Source: Lachnospiraceae bacterium UBA1066 | Lineage (GTDB): Bacteria; Bacillota; Clostridia; Lachnospirales; Lachnospiraceae | Direction: 5' to 3' | NCBI GenBank assembly: GCA_002316215.1 | Contig: DCDB01000232.1 | Location: 1 to 32,862, forward strand | DNA length: 32,862 nt | Part shown: positions 16,455 to 25,903 of the stretch, in pieces | How positions within the stretch are numbered: position 1 is the stretch's first letter | How the letters are laid out: the number at the start of each line of letters is the position of its first letter | The notes under the pieces: generated by a model | Database searches by the model: none | Seen by the model: only the letters and a program-made list of their open reading frames with translations | What the model was told of the DNA's origin: nothing | Translations under genes and position numbers: made by a program

Positions 16455-17207
16455 ATGGTATTTTCGTATTTTTTAATGGCGGCTGCTTATTACGGCAGTT
16501 CCTATGGTACAAGAGGAATCTTTTCATATTTTGACTGGACATGGATCCTGATTCTGGCAGGCCTTGCTCTGTCTCTTCTTGCGTCAGCTTTTATGAAATC
16601 CGCCGTAGCGCGCTACAGCAATGTGACGGCTGCGTCCGGGCTTACGGGAAAAGATACAGCATGCATCATACTGCGGGCTGCCAATGTCCGCGATGTGGGT
16701 ATCGGCAGTGTTCAGGGAAAACTTACGGATCATTATGACCCTTCGTCAAAGACAGTGGGACTTGCAGAAGAAAGCTACGGACGGACATCGCTTGCAGCGG
16801 TTGGAATTGCAGCGCATGAATGCGGGCATGCCATCCAGGATGCGGAAAGTTATACACCTCTTAAGGTTCGGTCGGCGATTGTACCGGCAGTTAATATCGG
16901 GTCTCAGCTTTCCTGGCCGATTTTTATTGTCGGGCTGATTTTTTCTTTCCGGCCGCTTCTGACAGCCGGTATTATTCTCTATTCTCTTGCGGTTTTATTC
17001 CAGCTTGTAACTCTTCCTGTGGAAATAAATGCTTCTTCACGCGGCCTTAAAATGCTGCGCTCAACAGGAATCCTGCGGAACGAAGAAATTTCGGGTGCAA
17101 GAAAAGTCCTGACGGCTGCAGCTATGACATATGTGGCGGCATTAGCCTCGTCAGCCCTTCAGCTTATCCGAATGCTGATTTTAGCGGGAGGAAACAGACG
17201 TGACTAA
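16455..17207 (+). CDS. Membrane zinc metallopeptidase, YugP type
   Basis: The 250-residue protein has hydrophobic segments at about 4-15, 28-46, 139-165, 166-190 and near the C-terminus, and a zinc protease motif HECGH (121-125) in a cytoplasmic or membrane-edge segment. This fits the YugP-like zinc peptidase family (Zn_peptidase_2, Pfam PF04298), whose substrates are not known. AGGAAAAG precedes the ATG. It sits between fmt and rsmB and its end overlaps rsmB by eight bases, so it is built into the translation gene run although a role there is not obvious. Protein quality control in the membrane would be a reasonable guess but is only inference. Confidence 0.87.
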   Translation: MVFSYFLMAAAYYGSSYGTRGIFSYFDWTWILILAGLALSLLASAFMKSAVARYSNVTAASGLTGKDTACIILRAANVRDVGIGSVQGKLTDHYDPSSKTVGLAEESYGRTSLAAVGIAAHECGHAIQDAESYTPLKVRSAIVPAVNIGSQLSWPIFIVGLIFSFRPLLTAGIILYSLAVLFQLVTLPVEINASSRGLKMLRSTGILRNEEISGARKVLTAAAMTYVAALASSALQLIRMLILAGGNRRD

Positions 17208-18555
17208 TGAGAATACAAGAGAGATCATTCTGGATATACTGCTTTCGATTTTTAAGGACGGCGTTTACAGCCATACAGCTATCCATGGTGCTCTTGAGAA
17301 GTATCAGTACCTGTCCAAGCGCGACAGGGCATTTATCACAAAAGTATGTGAAGGAACAGTCGAACGGCTTCTCGAACTGGATTATATAGTAGATCACTTC
17401 TCATCGGTTCCTGTCACGAAGATGAAGCCTGTTATCCAGAATATTTTAAGAAGCGCGGTTTATCAGATCCGTTTTATGGGCGGCGTTCCGGATGCTTCCG
17501 CGGTTGATGAGGCGGTAAAGCTTGCCCAGGCAAAGGGGTTTTATAATTTAAAAGGGTTTGTTAACGGCGTCCTTCGCAGTGTCGTCCGCAGCGGCGATAC
17601 TGTTGAATACCCCAATCCTAAGACGGATCCGGTGGGATACCTGTCTATTGTCTATTCGACACCATCCTGGCTTGTAAACTACTGGTTTGATGAATTCGGG
17701 GAAGATGTTACTGCCGTGATGCTGAAGAGTTTTATGACAGAACGGCCTACCACGGTGCGGTTTAAGACAAGCCGTATAACGAAAAGAGAAATCCTTACCA
17801 GCCTGCGGGATCAGGGAGTGGAAGTCCGGCATGCCTCTTATCTTCCCTATGCTTATAATATTTCCGGTTATAATTATCTGCCTGCCCTGACTGCCTTTAT
17901 GAAGGGGTGGATTTTTCCTCAGGATGTCAGTTCCATGCTGGTTGCAGAGATTGCTTCTCCCAAACCGGGTGACTATGTTATTGATCTCTGCGCTGCGCCA
18001 GGCGGGAAAAGCCTTCATGTCGCCGATAAAATGGACGGCTTCGGCATGGTTGAGGCGAGGGATCTATCTTCGGACAAGATGGAGCTTATTTCTGAGAATA
18101 TCAGGCGCGCTGACCTGATTAATGTGAAACCGGTTATGATGGACGCGCTTGTCTTTGATGCGGCATCTGAGGGTCGCGCCGATATCGTCCTCTGTGACCT
18201 GCCCTGTTCGGGGCTGGGTGTCATAAGCCGGAAATCGGATATAAAATACCGTGTTACCCAGACGAATATTTCCGAACTGGTTGAACTTCAAAGAAGGATG
18301 CTCCACAATGCGGCAGCCTATGTGCGACCGGGCGGTATTCTCATTTACAGCACCTGCACTGTCGGACATGCGGAAAACCAGGACAATGTCCGCTGGTTTA
18401 CCGAAAACTATCCTTTTACGACAGAAAGCCTGAACCCATATCTTCCTCGTGAACTCTGGCGCCTTACCACCATAGAAGGATATCTTCAGATGATGCCGGG
18501 CATCCATGACGCAGACGGATTTTTTATCGCACGCATGCGCAGAAAGAGGGACTGA
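17200..18555 (+). CDS. rsmB: 16S rRNA (cytosine-967-C5)-methyltransferase
   Basis: RsmB methylates C967 of 16S rRNA using SAM. The 451-residue protein has an N-terminal NusB-like RNA binding domain (about 5-135) and a C-terminal methyltransferase domain with the SAM loop CAAPGGK (264-270), the PC motif cysteine C336 in CDLPCSG, and the TC motif catalytic cysteine C386 in YSTCT. The start is a GTG at 17200 with GGGAGG eight bases upstream, within the end of the metallopeptidase gene. Its TGA shares one base with the rlmN ATG. Confidence 0.95.
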   Translation: MTNENTREIILDILLSIFKDGVYSHTAIHGALEKYQYLSKRDRAFITKVCEGTVERLLELDYIVDHFSSVPVTKMKPVIQNILRSAVYQIRFMGGVPDASAVDEAVKLAQAKGFYNLKGFVNGVLRSVVRSGDTVEYPNPKTDPVGYLSIVYSTPSWLVNYWFDEFGEDVTAVMLKSFMTERPTTVRFKTSRITKREILTSLRDQGVEVRHASYLPYAYNISGYNYLPALTAFMKGWIFPQDVSSMLVAEIASPKPGDYVIDLCAAPGGKSLHVADKMDGFGMVEARDLSSDKMELISENIRRADLINVKPVMMDALVFDAASEGRADIVLCDLPCSGLGVISRKSDIKYRVTQTNISELVELQRRMLHNAAAYVRPGGILIYSTCTVGHAENQDNVRWFTENYPFTTESLNPYLPRELWRLTTIEGYLQMMPGIHDADGFFIARMRRKRD

Positions 18556-19589
18556 TGGATCTGACGCAGATGACGCTTCCCGAACTCAGGGAATATCTGG
18601 TCTCAGCGGGCGAAAAGCCCTTTCGTGCAGGACAGATCTATGAGTGGCTGAACATAAAAAATGCTTTTTCGTACGATGAAATGACAAACCTTCCGAAACC
18701 GCTGAGGGAACGGCTCGGTCGGGAAGCGCCTCTTAAGGCTCCGGAAAAGCTGACCGTCCAGGTGTCCGGGATCGACGGGACGCGAAAGTATCTCTTCGGG
18801 CTTTATGACGGCAGTACTGTGGAAAGCGTCCTTATGAAGTACCGGTATGGAAATTCTGTCTGTATATCTTCTCAGGTGGGCTGCCGGATGGGCTGCCGTT
18901 TCTGTGCTTCAACACTTCTCGGGCTTACGAGAAATCTGACGGCGGGAGAGATGCTGGGGCAGATTTATGCCATTGAACGTGATATTTCTGAGAGAGTATC
19001 CAACGTTGTCGTTATGGGAACGGGAGAGCCGCTGGACAATTATGATCATCTGGTGCGTTTTCTTCGGATGATTTCCGATGCTGACGGACATAATATCAGT
19101 GAAAGAAACCTTACAGTTTCAACCTGCGGTCTTGTGCCCGGCATCCTGAAGCTGAAAGATGAAAAGCTGGCAATCAGCCTTGCACTTTCCCTGCATGCCC
19201 CGACCGATGCGCTGCGCAGGCAGCTCATGCCGGTTGCAGCCGGATATCCCCTCGAAGAAATAATGTCCGCGATGAAGGAATATTATGAGGTGAACAGGAG
19301 AAGGCTGACTTTTGAATACAGCCTTATGAGGGGAATTAACGATTCCGATGCCTGTGCAGAAGAACTCGGACGGCTGGTCCGCGGAATGAACTGTCTGGTA
19401 AATCTTATTCCGGTGAATCCCGTAAAGGAAACGGATTTTAGGGCGCCATCCGGAGCGGCAATTGCGGCCTTTAAGAAAAAACTTGAAAAATACGGAATAA
19501 ATGTTACTATTAGAAGAGAAATGGGCCGGGATATCGACGGCGCATGCGGGCAATTAAGGAAAAGATACGCAGAAACGGAACATATATGA
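18555..19589 (+). CDS. rlmN: Dual-specificity 23S rRNA/tRNA adenine-C2 methyltransferase (radical SAM)
   Basis: RlmN methylates carbon 2 of A2503 in 23S rRNA and A37 of some tRNAs. The 344-residue protein has the radical SAM cluster cysteines C110, C114 and C117 (CRMGCRFC), the GTGEPLDN SAM-binding segment, and C331 near the C-terminus in DIDGACG, which matches the second catalytic cysteine. The other methyl-carrying cysteine is expected at the NLIPVNP region or nearby and was not assigned. Cfr, the resistance relative, differs in position specificity; the neighbours here and overall length favour RlmN. It starts one base into the rsmB stop and its own stop overlaps the stp ATG. Confidence 0.95.
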   Translation: MDLTQMTLPELREYLVSAGEKPFRAGQIYEWLNIKNAFSYDEMTNLPKPLRERLGREAPLKAPEKLTVQVSGIDGTRKYLFGLYDGSTVESVLMKYRYGNSVCISSQVGCRMGCRFCASTLLGLTRNLTAGEMLGQIYAIERDISERVSNVVVMGTGEPLDNYDHLVRFLRMISDADGHNISERNLTVSTCGLVPGILKLKDEKLAISLALSLHAPTDALRRQLMPVAAGYPLEEIMSAMKEYYEVNRRRLTFEYSLMRGINDSDACAEELGRLVRGMNCLVNLIPVNPVKETDFRAPSGAAIAAFKKKLEKYGINVTIRREMGRDIDGACGQLRKRYAETEHI

Positions 19590-20329
19590 AATCATATTCA
19601 GCAACAGATGTGGGACAGAAAAGAAAAATAAATCAGGACAGCATTTTTGCATCGGAACAGCCGGTCGGAAATCTGCCGAACCTTTTTATTGTCGCGGATG
19701 GCATGGGAGGACATAACGCGGGAGATTTTGCTTCCCGTTATGCCGTGAGCACAGTCAGGGATTCTATTCTGCACAGCCAGGAAAGAAATCCGATCAAACT
19801 GATCGATGAAGCTATTCATCTGGCCAATAAGGGGATACTGTCGGAAGCCGCAGAACATGCGGAGATGACAGGCATGGGAACGACGATTGTCGTTACGACG
19901 GTGGTAGACGGCTATGCCTATACTGCGAATGTGGGCGACAGCCGTCTTTATCTCTATGACGGAGGCCTGAAACAGATTACCAGGGATCATTCTCTGGTGG
20001 AGGAAATGGTAAGGCTCGGAGAAATCAGCGAAGAGGATGCCAGAAACCATCCGGATAAGCATATCATTACGAGAGCTTTAGGCGCAGCTTCCGATGTGGA
20101 TATTGACTTTTTCGATTACAAAATACCTCCGGACGGGATTATCCTCATGTGCTCGGACGGATTGACCAATATGGTGGATGACATTGATATCAGAAAAATT
20201 ATTGAAAGGTCACTCACAGCCCGTGAAAGAGCGGAGGCCCTGATCGAGACGGCCAACGAGAACGGCGGGAAAGATAACATAGCTGTAGTTATTATAGAAC
20301 CGGATGCAGATGAGGTGGAAGAATGTTAA
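19586..20329 (+). CDS. stp: PP2C-type serine/threonine protein phosphatase
   Basis: This metal-dependent phosphatase removes phosphate from targets of the kinase encoded next. The 247-residue protein has the bacterial PP2C motifs in order: KINQD (D18), VADGMGG (D38, G39 for the metal pair), GMGTT, NVGDSR, ITRALG, CSDGL and GGKDN. The ATG at 19586 is chosen over an in-frame ATG at 19544 inside rlmN because MKSYSATDVG is the usual family N-terminus; the ribosome binding site is weak and coupling to rlmN (ATGA overlap) is likely. It overlaps prkC by seven bases. Also called prpC in Bacillus subtilis. Confidence 0.95.
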   Translation: MKSYSATDVGQKRKINQDSIFASEQPVGNLPNLFIVADGMGGHNAGDFASRYAVSTVRDSILHSQERNPIKLIDEAIHLANKGILSEAAEHAEMTGMGTTIVVTTVVDGYAYTANVGDSRLYLYDGGLKQITRDHSLVEEMVRLGEISEEDARNHPDKHIITRALGAASDVDIDFFDYKIPPDGIILMCSDGLTNMVDDIDIRKIIERSLTARERAEALIETANENGGKDNIAVVIIEPDADEVEEC

Positions 20330-22536
20330 AAGCGGGGATGATATTAGGGGAGCGATATGAGATTGTAGGCCGAATTGGATCCGGCGGCATGGCGGATGTC
20401 TATAAAGCCAAAGACCACAAATTAAACCGGTTTGTCGCCGTTAAGGTCATGAAACCGGAATTCAGGGAAGACGGTACTTTTATTACAAAATTTAAGAGGG
20501 AAGCTCAGGCGGCTGCCGGTCTTGCCAATCCGAATATCGTCAACGTTTTTGACGTCGGAGAGGATCAGGGCAATTACTACATTGTCATGGAGCTGGTTGA
20601 AGGCATAACTCTTAAGGAGTATATCGCAAAGAAAGGCAAACTTTCGGTACGCGAAGCAACAAGCATTGCAATTCAGGTCTGTATGGGTCTTTCGGCGGCA
20701 CATGCACAGGGGATTGTCCATAGAGATGTTAAACCGCAGAATATCATTATTTCAACGGACGGCAAAGTCAAGGTAACAGATTTTGGAATTGCCCGGGCGG
20801 CCTCTTCCAATACAATCAGCGCGAATGCCATGGGTTCCGTGCATTACAGTTCCCCGGAACAGGTAAGAGGCGGTTTTTCTGATGCACGTTCCGATATTTA
20901 TTCTCTTGGCATTACGCTTTATGAGATGGTTACGGGGCGCGTGCCCTTTGACGGTGAAACGACTGTTGCCATAGCCATTAAGCATCTTCAGGATGAAATG
21001 GAACCGCCGTCGAAATATACTCCGGATCTTCCTTATTCACTTGAACAGATTATTTATAAATGTACCCAGAAAAGCGTGGATCGCCGCTATCAGTCAATGA
21101 ATGATGTAATCGGCGACCTGAAACATTCCCTGATTGAGCCTAACGGACATTTTGTCGCGCTTACGCCGCTTTCCGACCATGCGCAGACGGTCATGGTATC
21201 GCCGGCTGAAAGAGCGGCAATCCGTGCGAATGATACGGATGCCCAGACAAAAGGAACGGGCGAGAAGAGCTATTCTTCTACGGTCGCGGCGCAGAAAGGT
21301 TATGAAGAACCTGCCGTTCCGGAAAGAGACGAGGACGAGGATGACGGTGACGATTATGACGACGATGACGAAGGGATAAGCTCAAAGCTTGAAAAGGCGA
21401 TGACAATCGGCGGTTTTATCGTAGGTGCCCTGATTATCTGTGTCCTTATCTATTTTATAGGAAAAGCTGCCGGAATATTTAAATTCGGCAGTACGGCATC
21501 GCAGGCCACGGATTCGACAGTCTCCGCAGCAGTTTCGGAGGCTACGTCTTCCGTTACGGCTTCAGATGCGAATCTTGTGGAGACGCCGAAGATTGTCGGG
21601 CTTACGGAAGAGACGGCACAGACTACGGCTGCGGCCATGGGACTCGGAATTAAGTATATGGGCGAGAAAGCTTCTGAGGATTATCCTGCGGGAACCATTA
21701 TGAGCCAGGATCCGGCCGAGGGAACAAAAGTCCAGAAAAATACGACAATTACTTATTACAGGAGCAGCGGACCTTCAACTGTTGCCATCCCGGCAGTGAC
21801 TAATGAATCGCTCACGGATGCCCAGGCGGCACTTACGGATGCCGGCTTCACGAATATTACGGTAACGAAGGCGTCCAGCACGTCTGTCGCTGTAGGAAAT
21901 GTTATATCCGTTTCGCCGGATGTCGGCCAGAAAGTAGACACAACAACGCAGGTAACCCTGACCGTCAGTACAGGCTCTCCTTCTGCCGAAAAGGTAACCG
22001 TGGATTCTTATACGGGTCTTTCAAAGGATACTGCTGTTGCAGCCTGCGAAAAGCTTGGCCTTATTGTTACGACGGATACCGGCTCATCTGATATTGTGGG
22101 TGAAGGCGAAGTTATGAAGCAAAGTATTGAAAAGGGCACGCAGGTGACGGTGGGTACGGAAATAACACTGACGATCAATACGCCGGGGGCCGCTAATTCG
22201 ACCGCGTCGTCAGGCTCTACTTCGTCAAAAGCTTCTTCTGCTTCAACGACATCAACGGCTTCGGCGGCATCTCAGGAAGTCTGGTCGACGGATTCCAAGC
22301 TCGGTGCGCCTTCCAACTATACGGGAGGAGCTTACCGCCTGGTTCTGGAACAGACTGTTGACGGTGAAAAGACGGATACGACTGTATCCGAAGGTGATTC
22401 CATTACATTCCCGTATGAGTTGAAATGCAACGGCGCATCGGGCGTATCTTCAGGAACCATCATCCTCTATGAGCTTTCCGACGGGGAGTATGTTTCGCGT
22501 GTTTCCTGGCCGGTTACATTTACGAAAGCAAGTTAA
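20323..22536 (+). CDS. prkC: PASTA-domain membrane serine/threonine kinase
   Basis: PrkC/PknB-type kinases sense cell wall fragments or lipid II and phosphorylate wall, division and translation proteins. The 737-residue protein has a cytoplasmic kinase domain (about 10-275) with glycine loop GSGGMADVY, K41, HRD D135 and DFG D153; an acidic juxtamembrane stretch (about 333-350, mostly Asp and Glu); one membrane helix (about 359-385); and three extracellular PASTA units (about 420-484, 486-552, 555-622). A Ser/Thr/Ala linker follows, and then about 85 C-terminal residues that look beta-rich, comparable to the Ig-like end domain of some PrkC proteins. It overlaps stp and is followed directly by rsgA, as in Bacillus. 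Confidence 0.97.
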   Translation: MLKAGMILGERYEIVGRIGSGGMADVYKAKDHKLNRFVAVKVMKPEFREDGTFITKFKREAQAAAGLANPNIVNVFDVGEDQGNYYIVMELVEGITLKEYIAKKGKLSVREATSIAIQVCMGLSAAHAQGIVHRDVKPQNIIISTDGKVKVTDFGIARAASSNTISANAMGSVHYSSPEQVRGGFSDARSDIYSLGITLYEMVTGRVPFDGETTVAIAIKHLQDEMEPPSKYTPDLPYSLEQIIYKCTQKSVDRRYQSMNDVIGDLKHSLIEPNGHFVALTPLSDHAQTVMVSPAERAAIRANDTDAQTKGTGEKSYSSTVAAQKGYEEPAVPERDEDEDDGDDYDDDDEGISSKLEKAMTIGGFIVGALIICVLIYFIGKAAGIFKFGSTASQATDSTVSAAVSEATSSVTASDANLVETPKIVGLTEETAQTTAAAMGLGIKYMGEKASEDYPAGTIMSQDPAEGTKVQKNTTITYYRSSGPSTVAIPAVTNESLTDAQAALTDAGFTNITVTKASSTSVAVGNVISVSPDVGQKVDTTTQVTLTVSTGSPSAEKVTVDSYTGLSKDTAVAACEKLGLIVTTDTGSSDIVGEGEVMKQSIEKGTQVTVGTEITLTINTPGAANSTASSGSTSSKASSASTTSTASAASQEVWSTDSKLGAPSNYTGGAYRLVLEQTVDGEKTDTTVSEGDSITFPYELKCNGASGVSSGTIILYELSDGEYVSRVSWPVTFTKAS

Positions 22537-22537
22537 G

Positions 22538-23422
22538 ATGCAGGGAAAAATCATAAAAGGCATTGCCGGATTCTACTACGTTGACGCAGCGGAATCCGGC
22601 ATTTATGAGTGCAGGGCGAGAGGCATTTTCCGAAAGGAAAAGGTTAAGCCTCTGGTTGGCGATAATGCAGTAATTGAAATACTCGACGAGGAAAAGAAAG
22701 AAGGCAATCTCATTGGAATCCTGCCGCGGACGAATGAGCTTATAAGGCCGGCAGCCGCCAATGTCGGACAGGCACTTATTATTTTCGCAATCGCAAGTCC
22801 GAATCCGAATTTTCTTCTTCTTGACCGTTTTCTGGCTGCAATGGAGTTAAAGGGAATCCCATCCGCCGTCTGCTTTAATAAAAAGGACCTCGTTTTGGAA
22901 GATGAGGTGTCAAAGATCCGGGAAATATACGGAAAATGCGGACACCGTCTCTTTTTTACCAGTCTTGAAAAAGGAGAAGGGGCAGAAGAACTGCACAGAT
23001 ATCTGGAAGGAAAAACAACTCTTCTTGCCGGTCCTTCCGGAGTAGGGAAGTCTACGCTGGCGAACCTTTTCCAGGATGGTATCCGCATGGAAACCGGCGA
23101 AATTTCCCGGAAGCTTGCGCGGGGGAAAAATACGACGCGGCACGCAGAACTGATTCCCATGGGAAATGACACTTATATTTTTGATACCCCCGGTTTTTCG
23201 TTCTTTGATGAGCCGTCGATTGAAAAAGAAGAATTGAGACATTATTACGCCGAATTCGGGCCATATGAAGGAAAATGCCGGTTCGACGGCTGCGTCCATA
23301 TCAGTGAGCCGGACTGTGCCGTAAGAGAAGCTGTTGCACAGGGAACGATAAGCCAGACGAGGTACGATAATTACTGCCGCCTTTACGCTGACTTAAAAGA
23401 ATTGGAAAAGAGGAGATATTAG
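22538..23422 (+). CDS. rsgA: Ribosome small subunit-dependent GTPase RsgA
   Basis: RsgA is a late-stage assembly GTPase of the 30S subunit. The 294-residue protein has an N-terminal OB domain (about 1-70), and a circularly permuted GTPase domain in which NKKD (G4, 114-117) comes before the P-loop GPSGVGKS (G1, 165-172) and DTPG (G3, 216-219). The zinc domain has C247, C252, H254 and C260. The ATG at 22538 lies one base after the prkC stop; an in-frame ATG at 22469 would overlap prkC by 68 bases and does not match the family N-terminus. In Bacillus the homologue is a target of PrkC, which fits the neighbourhood. Confidence 0.96.
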   Translation: MQGKIIKGIAGFYYVDAAESGIYECRARGIFRKEKVKPLVGDNAVIEILDEEKKEGNLIGILPRTNELIRPAAANVGQALIIFAIASPNPNFLLLDRFLAAMELKGIPSAVCFNKKDLVLEDEVSKIREIYGKCGHRLFFTSLEKGEGAEELHRYLEGKTTLLAGPSGVGKSTLANLFQDGIRMETGEISRKLARGKNTTRHAELIPMGNDTYIFDTPGFSFFDEPSIEKEELRHYYAEFGPYEGKCRFDGCVHISEPDCAVREAVAQGTISQTRYDNYCRLYADLKELEKRRY

Positions 23423-23423
23423 C

Positions 23424-24089
23424 ATGGAATATGAATTGGCACCGTCGATGCTTTCAGCGGATTTCGGAAACCTGAGCAGCCAGTTTGCCGAGATTTCATC
23501 GGCCGGTGCGGGATGGCTGCATATCGATGTCATGGACGGGCATTTTGTACCGAATATATCGATGGGTCTTCCGGTCATAAAATCGATCCGTTCCTGCACG
23601 AAACTTTATTTTGATACCCATTTGATGATTTCGGATCCGCTTCTTTACGCTGAGAGGTTTGCGGAGGCCGGAGCGGACAGTATAACTTTTCATCTGGAAG
23701 CTGCGGATCAGCCGGAAAAGGTTATTGAATGTATTCGAAAATGCGGGAAAAAAGCCGGTATTTCCATTAAACCGGGAACTCCTGCGGCAAGCCTTGAGCC
23801 CTATATCGACAAGGTGGATATGGTGCTTCTTATGACGGTGGAGCCGGGCTTCGGCGGTCAGGCATATATTGAATCTTCCACTGAAAAAATTGCCGCTGTA
23901 AGGAAGATGGCCGATTCGCGCGGCCTTGACACGGACATTGAGGTGGACGGAGGAATTGCACCGGATACCATTGACCGTGTCCTGGACGCCGGGGCAAATA
24001 TCATCGTGGCCGGAAGCGCGGTGTTTAAAGGTGACATCCGATCCAATATCAGGTTTTTTGAGGACGCTTTCGCGCGCCGCGGGAAATGA
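23424..24089 (+). CDS. rpe: Ribulose-phosphate 3-epimerase
   Basis: Rpe interconverts ribulose 5-phosphate and xylulose 5-phosphate in the pentose phosphate pathway. The 221-residue TIM barrel shows LAPSMLSADF at the start, metal ligands H33 and D35 in HIDVMDGHFVPN, H66 in FDTHLM, and D175 in EVDGG, plus the phosphate loop EPGFGGQ. GAGGAG precedes the ATG, which lies one base after the rsgA stop. Its stop overlaps the thiN ATG. Confidence 0.97.
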   Translation: MEYELAPSMLSADFGNLSSQFAEISSAGAGWLHIDVMDGHFVPNISMGLPVIKSIRSCTKLYFDTHLMISDPLLYAERFAEAGADSITFHLEAADQPEKVIECIRKCGKKAGISIKPGTPAASLEPYIDKVDMVLLMTVEPGFGGQAYIESSTEKIAAVRKMADSRGLDTDIEVDGGIAPDTIDRVLDAGANIIVAGSAVFKGDIRSNIRFFEDAFARRGK

Positions 24090-24757
24090 AGACAGCAGTG
24101 GTCTGCGCCGGGCCTGCCGATCCCGGCTTTATCAGGGCGTTTCTTACTGAAAACCCTCAGGACTTTCTGATAGCCGCGGACCGGGGGCTCGATACGCTCG
24201 CCGGTGCAGGCTTTGTGCCGGATCTCATCCTGGGCGATTACGACAGTGTATCCTCGGAAAGCTTTGTGGAGTCCTACAAGAGGGCAGGCGCCGGAATCCG
24301 GCGTTTTCCCGTGCAGAAGGATTTTACGGATGCGGAAGCGGCACTGAAAGAGGCGGTTGCACGGAAAAGCACGGAAATAACGGTTTTGGGCGCGACGGGC
24401 GGAAGGCTCGATCATTTTTTATCGGTGATGAACAGCCTGATTCTGCCTCTTAAGGCTGGTATACCCGCCTGCATCAGGGATGAACAGAATGTTATTTTTC
24501 TTGCCGACCGGCCATTTAAGATATCGGCGGATCATATGTTTGGGAAATACATTTCCCTGATTCCTTATACGGACACAGTCACGGATGTGAGGCTGGACGG
24601 GTTTCTTTATCCTCTTGACGGCGAGGTGCTGAGGAAGGATAATTCTCTGGGCATCAGCAACGAGCTCGCCGGCGATACGGCGCATGTTTCATTTACAGAA
24701 GGCGTCCTGACCGTCATTTTTTCAAAAGACGGAGAAAACAATAATCATAATTCTTGA
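24086..24757 (+). CDS. thiN: Thiamine pyrophosphokinase
   Basis: ThiN transfers pyrophosphate from ATP to thiamine to make the cofactor TPP. The 223-residue protein has the family motifs ADRG (31-34), LGDYDS (49-54), KDFTDAE (78-84) and GATGGRLDH (102-110). It starts within the rpe stop codon (ATGA). The order rsgA-rpe-thiN is the same as in Bacillus subtilis. No TPP riboswitch is seen upstream, as expected for a gene inside a long run. Confidence 0.94.
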   Translation: MKTAVVCAGPADPGFIRAFLTENPQDFLIAADRGLDTLAGAGFVPDLILGDYDSVSSESFVESYKRAGAGIRRFPVQKDFTDAEAALKEAVARKSTEITVLGATGGRLDHFLSVMNSLILPLKAGIPACIRDEQNVIFLADRPFKISADHMFGKYISLIPYTDTVTDVRLDGFLYPLDGEVLRKDNSLGISNELAGDTAHVSFTEGVLTVIFSKDGENNNHNS

Positions 24758-24784
24758 AACAGCAGGAAGAAAGGCAGGAAAAAT

Positions 24785-25888
24785 ATGAAACTGGGAATTG
24801 TAGGACTTCCGAATGTCGGAAAAAGCACACTGTTTAATTCGCTGACGATGGCCGGCGCGGAAGCAGCAAATTATCCTTTTTGTACAATAGATCCTAACAT
24901 AGGCATTGTGGCGGTTCCGGATGAACGGCTTAAGCTTCTGGGCGACTTCAGCCATTCGAAGAAAGTAACGCCGGCAACCATCGAATTCGTGGATATTGCA
25001 GGCCTTGTCAAGGGCGCCTCCAAGGGAGAGGGACTGGGAAACCAGTTTCTGGCGAATATCCGCGAATGCGATGCTATTGTCCATGTCGTCCGCTGCTTTG
25101 AAGACAGCAATGTCATCCATGTGGAAGGAACCATTGATCCGAAAAGAGACATCGAAACGATTGAGCTTGAACTGATTTTTGCGGATCTCGAGGTTCTTGA
25201 AAGACGCATATCGAAGATCGGGAAGGCAGCCAGGGCCGGAGCGGATAAAAATGCCAGGAAAGAGTATGAGCTGCTGCTTGCGATTAAAAAGCAGCTTGAA
25301 GACGGGAAACCTGCCATCAGCCTGAAGTTCCCGGAAGAAGAGGACGAGGCTTTTAAAGAGAGCCTTGAGCTTCTGACCGATAAGCCGGTCATTTATGCGG
25401 CCAACGTTTCCGATGCCGATCTTGCGGATGACGGTCAGTCCAATGCCTATGTGCAGGCGGTGCGCGCCATTGCCGCGGAACACGGCTCTGAGGTGTTTGT
25501 TATCTCGGCGCAGATTGAGCAGGAGATATCAGAACTGTCCGATGATGAAAAGAAGGAATTCCTTACGGATCTCGGGATCGAGAAGTCGGGACTTGAAAAG
25601 CTTATAGCCGCCAGCTATCATCTATTAGGGCTGCAGAGCTTCCTTACGACGGGTGAGGACGAGACGCGCGCCTGGACGATTCCGATCGGCTGCAAGGCGC
25701 CTAAAGCGGCCGGGAAGATCCATACGGACTTTGAACGCGGCTTCATCAAGGCGGAAGTCATCAATTATAAAGAGCTTCTGGATGCCGGTTCTTATGCTGC
25801 CGCACGCGACAAAGGCTTGATAAGGATAGAAGGAAAGGATTATGTGATTCGGAATGGCGACGTCGTACTGTTCCGCTTCAATGTATAA
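24785..25888 (+). CDS. ychF: Ribosome-binding ATPase YchF (Obg family)
   Basis: YchF is a ribosome-associated P-loop NTPase of the Obg family that prefers ATP. The 367 residues match the family. The P-loop is GLPNVGKS (7-14), followed by the switch region NYPFCTIDPN, the DIAGLVKGASKGEGLGN segment, an alpha-helical coiled-coil region about 130-210, and a C-terminal TGS domain with the GFIKAEVI and YVIRNGDVVLFRFNV stretches. AGGAAAAAT precedes the ATG; the gap to thiN is 27 bases and holds no promoter that I recognise. Confidence 0.96.
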   Translation: MKLGIVGLPNVGKSTLFNSLTMAGAEAANYPFCTIDPNIGIVAVPDERLKLLGDFSHSKKVTPATIEFVDIAGLVKGASKGEGLGNQFLANIRECDAIVHVVRCFEDSNVIHVEGTIDPKRDIETIELELIFADLEVLERRISKIGKAARAGADKNARKEYELLLAIKKQLEDGKPAISLKFPEEEDEAFKESLELLTDKPVIYAANVSDADLADDGQSNAYVQAVRAIAAEHGSEVFVISAQIEQEISELSDDEKKEFLTDLGIEKSGLEKLIAASYHLLGLQSFLTTGEDETRAWTIPIGCKAPKAAGKIHTDFERGFIKAEVINYKELLDAGSYAAARDKGLIRIEGKDYVIRNGDVVLFRFNV

Positions 25889-25903
25889 GGGGCAGGATAA
25901 AGA

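Noticed and set aside
22469..22537. Upstream in-frame start for rsgA
   Set aside because: It would overlap the prkC coding end by 68 bases and add 23 residues without family similarity.
24722..25483. Open frame of 253 codons on the - strand across thiN and ychF
   Set aside because: Shadow of conserved ychF coding sequence; no motif and no suitable start context.
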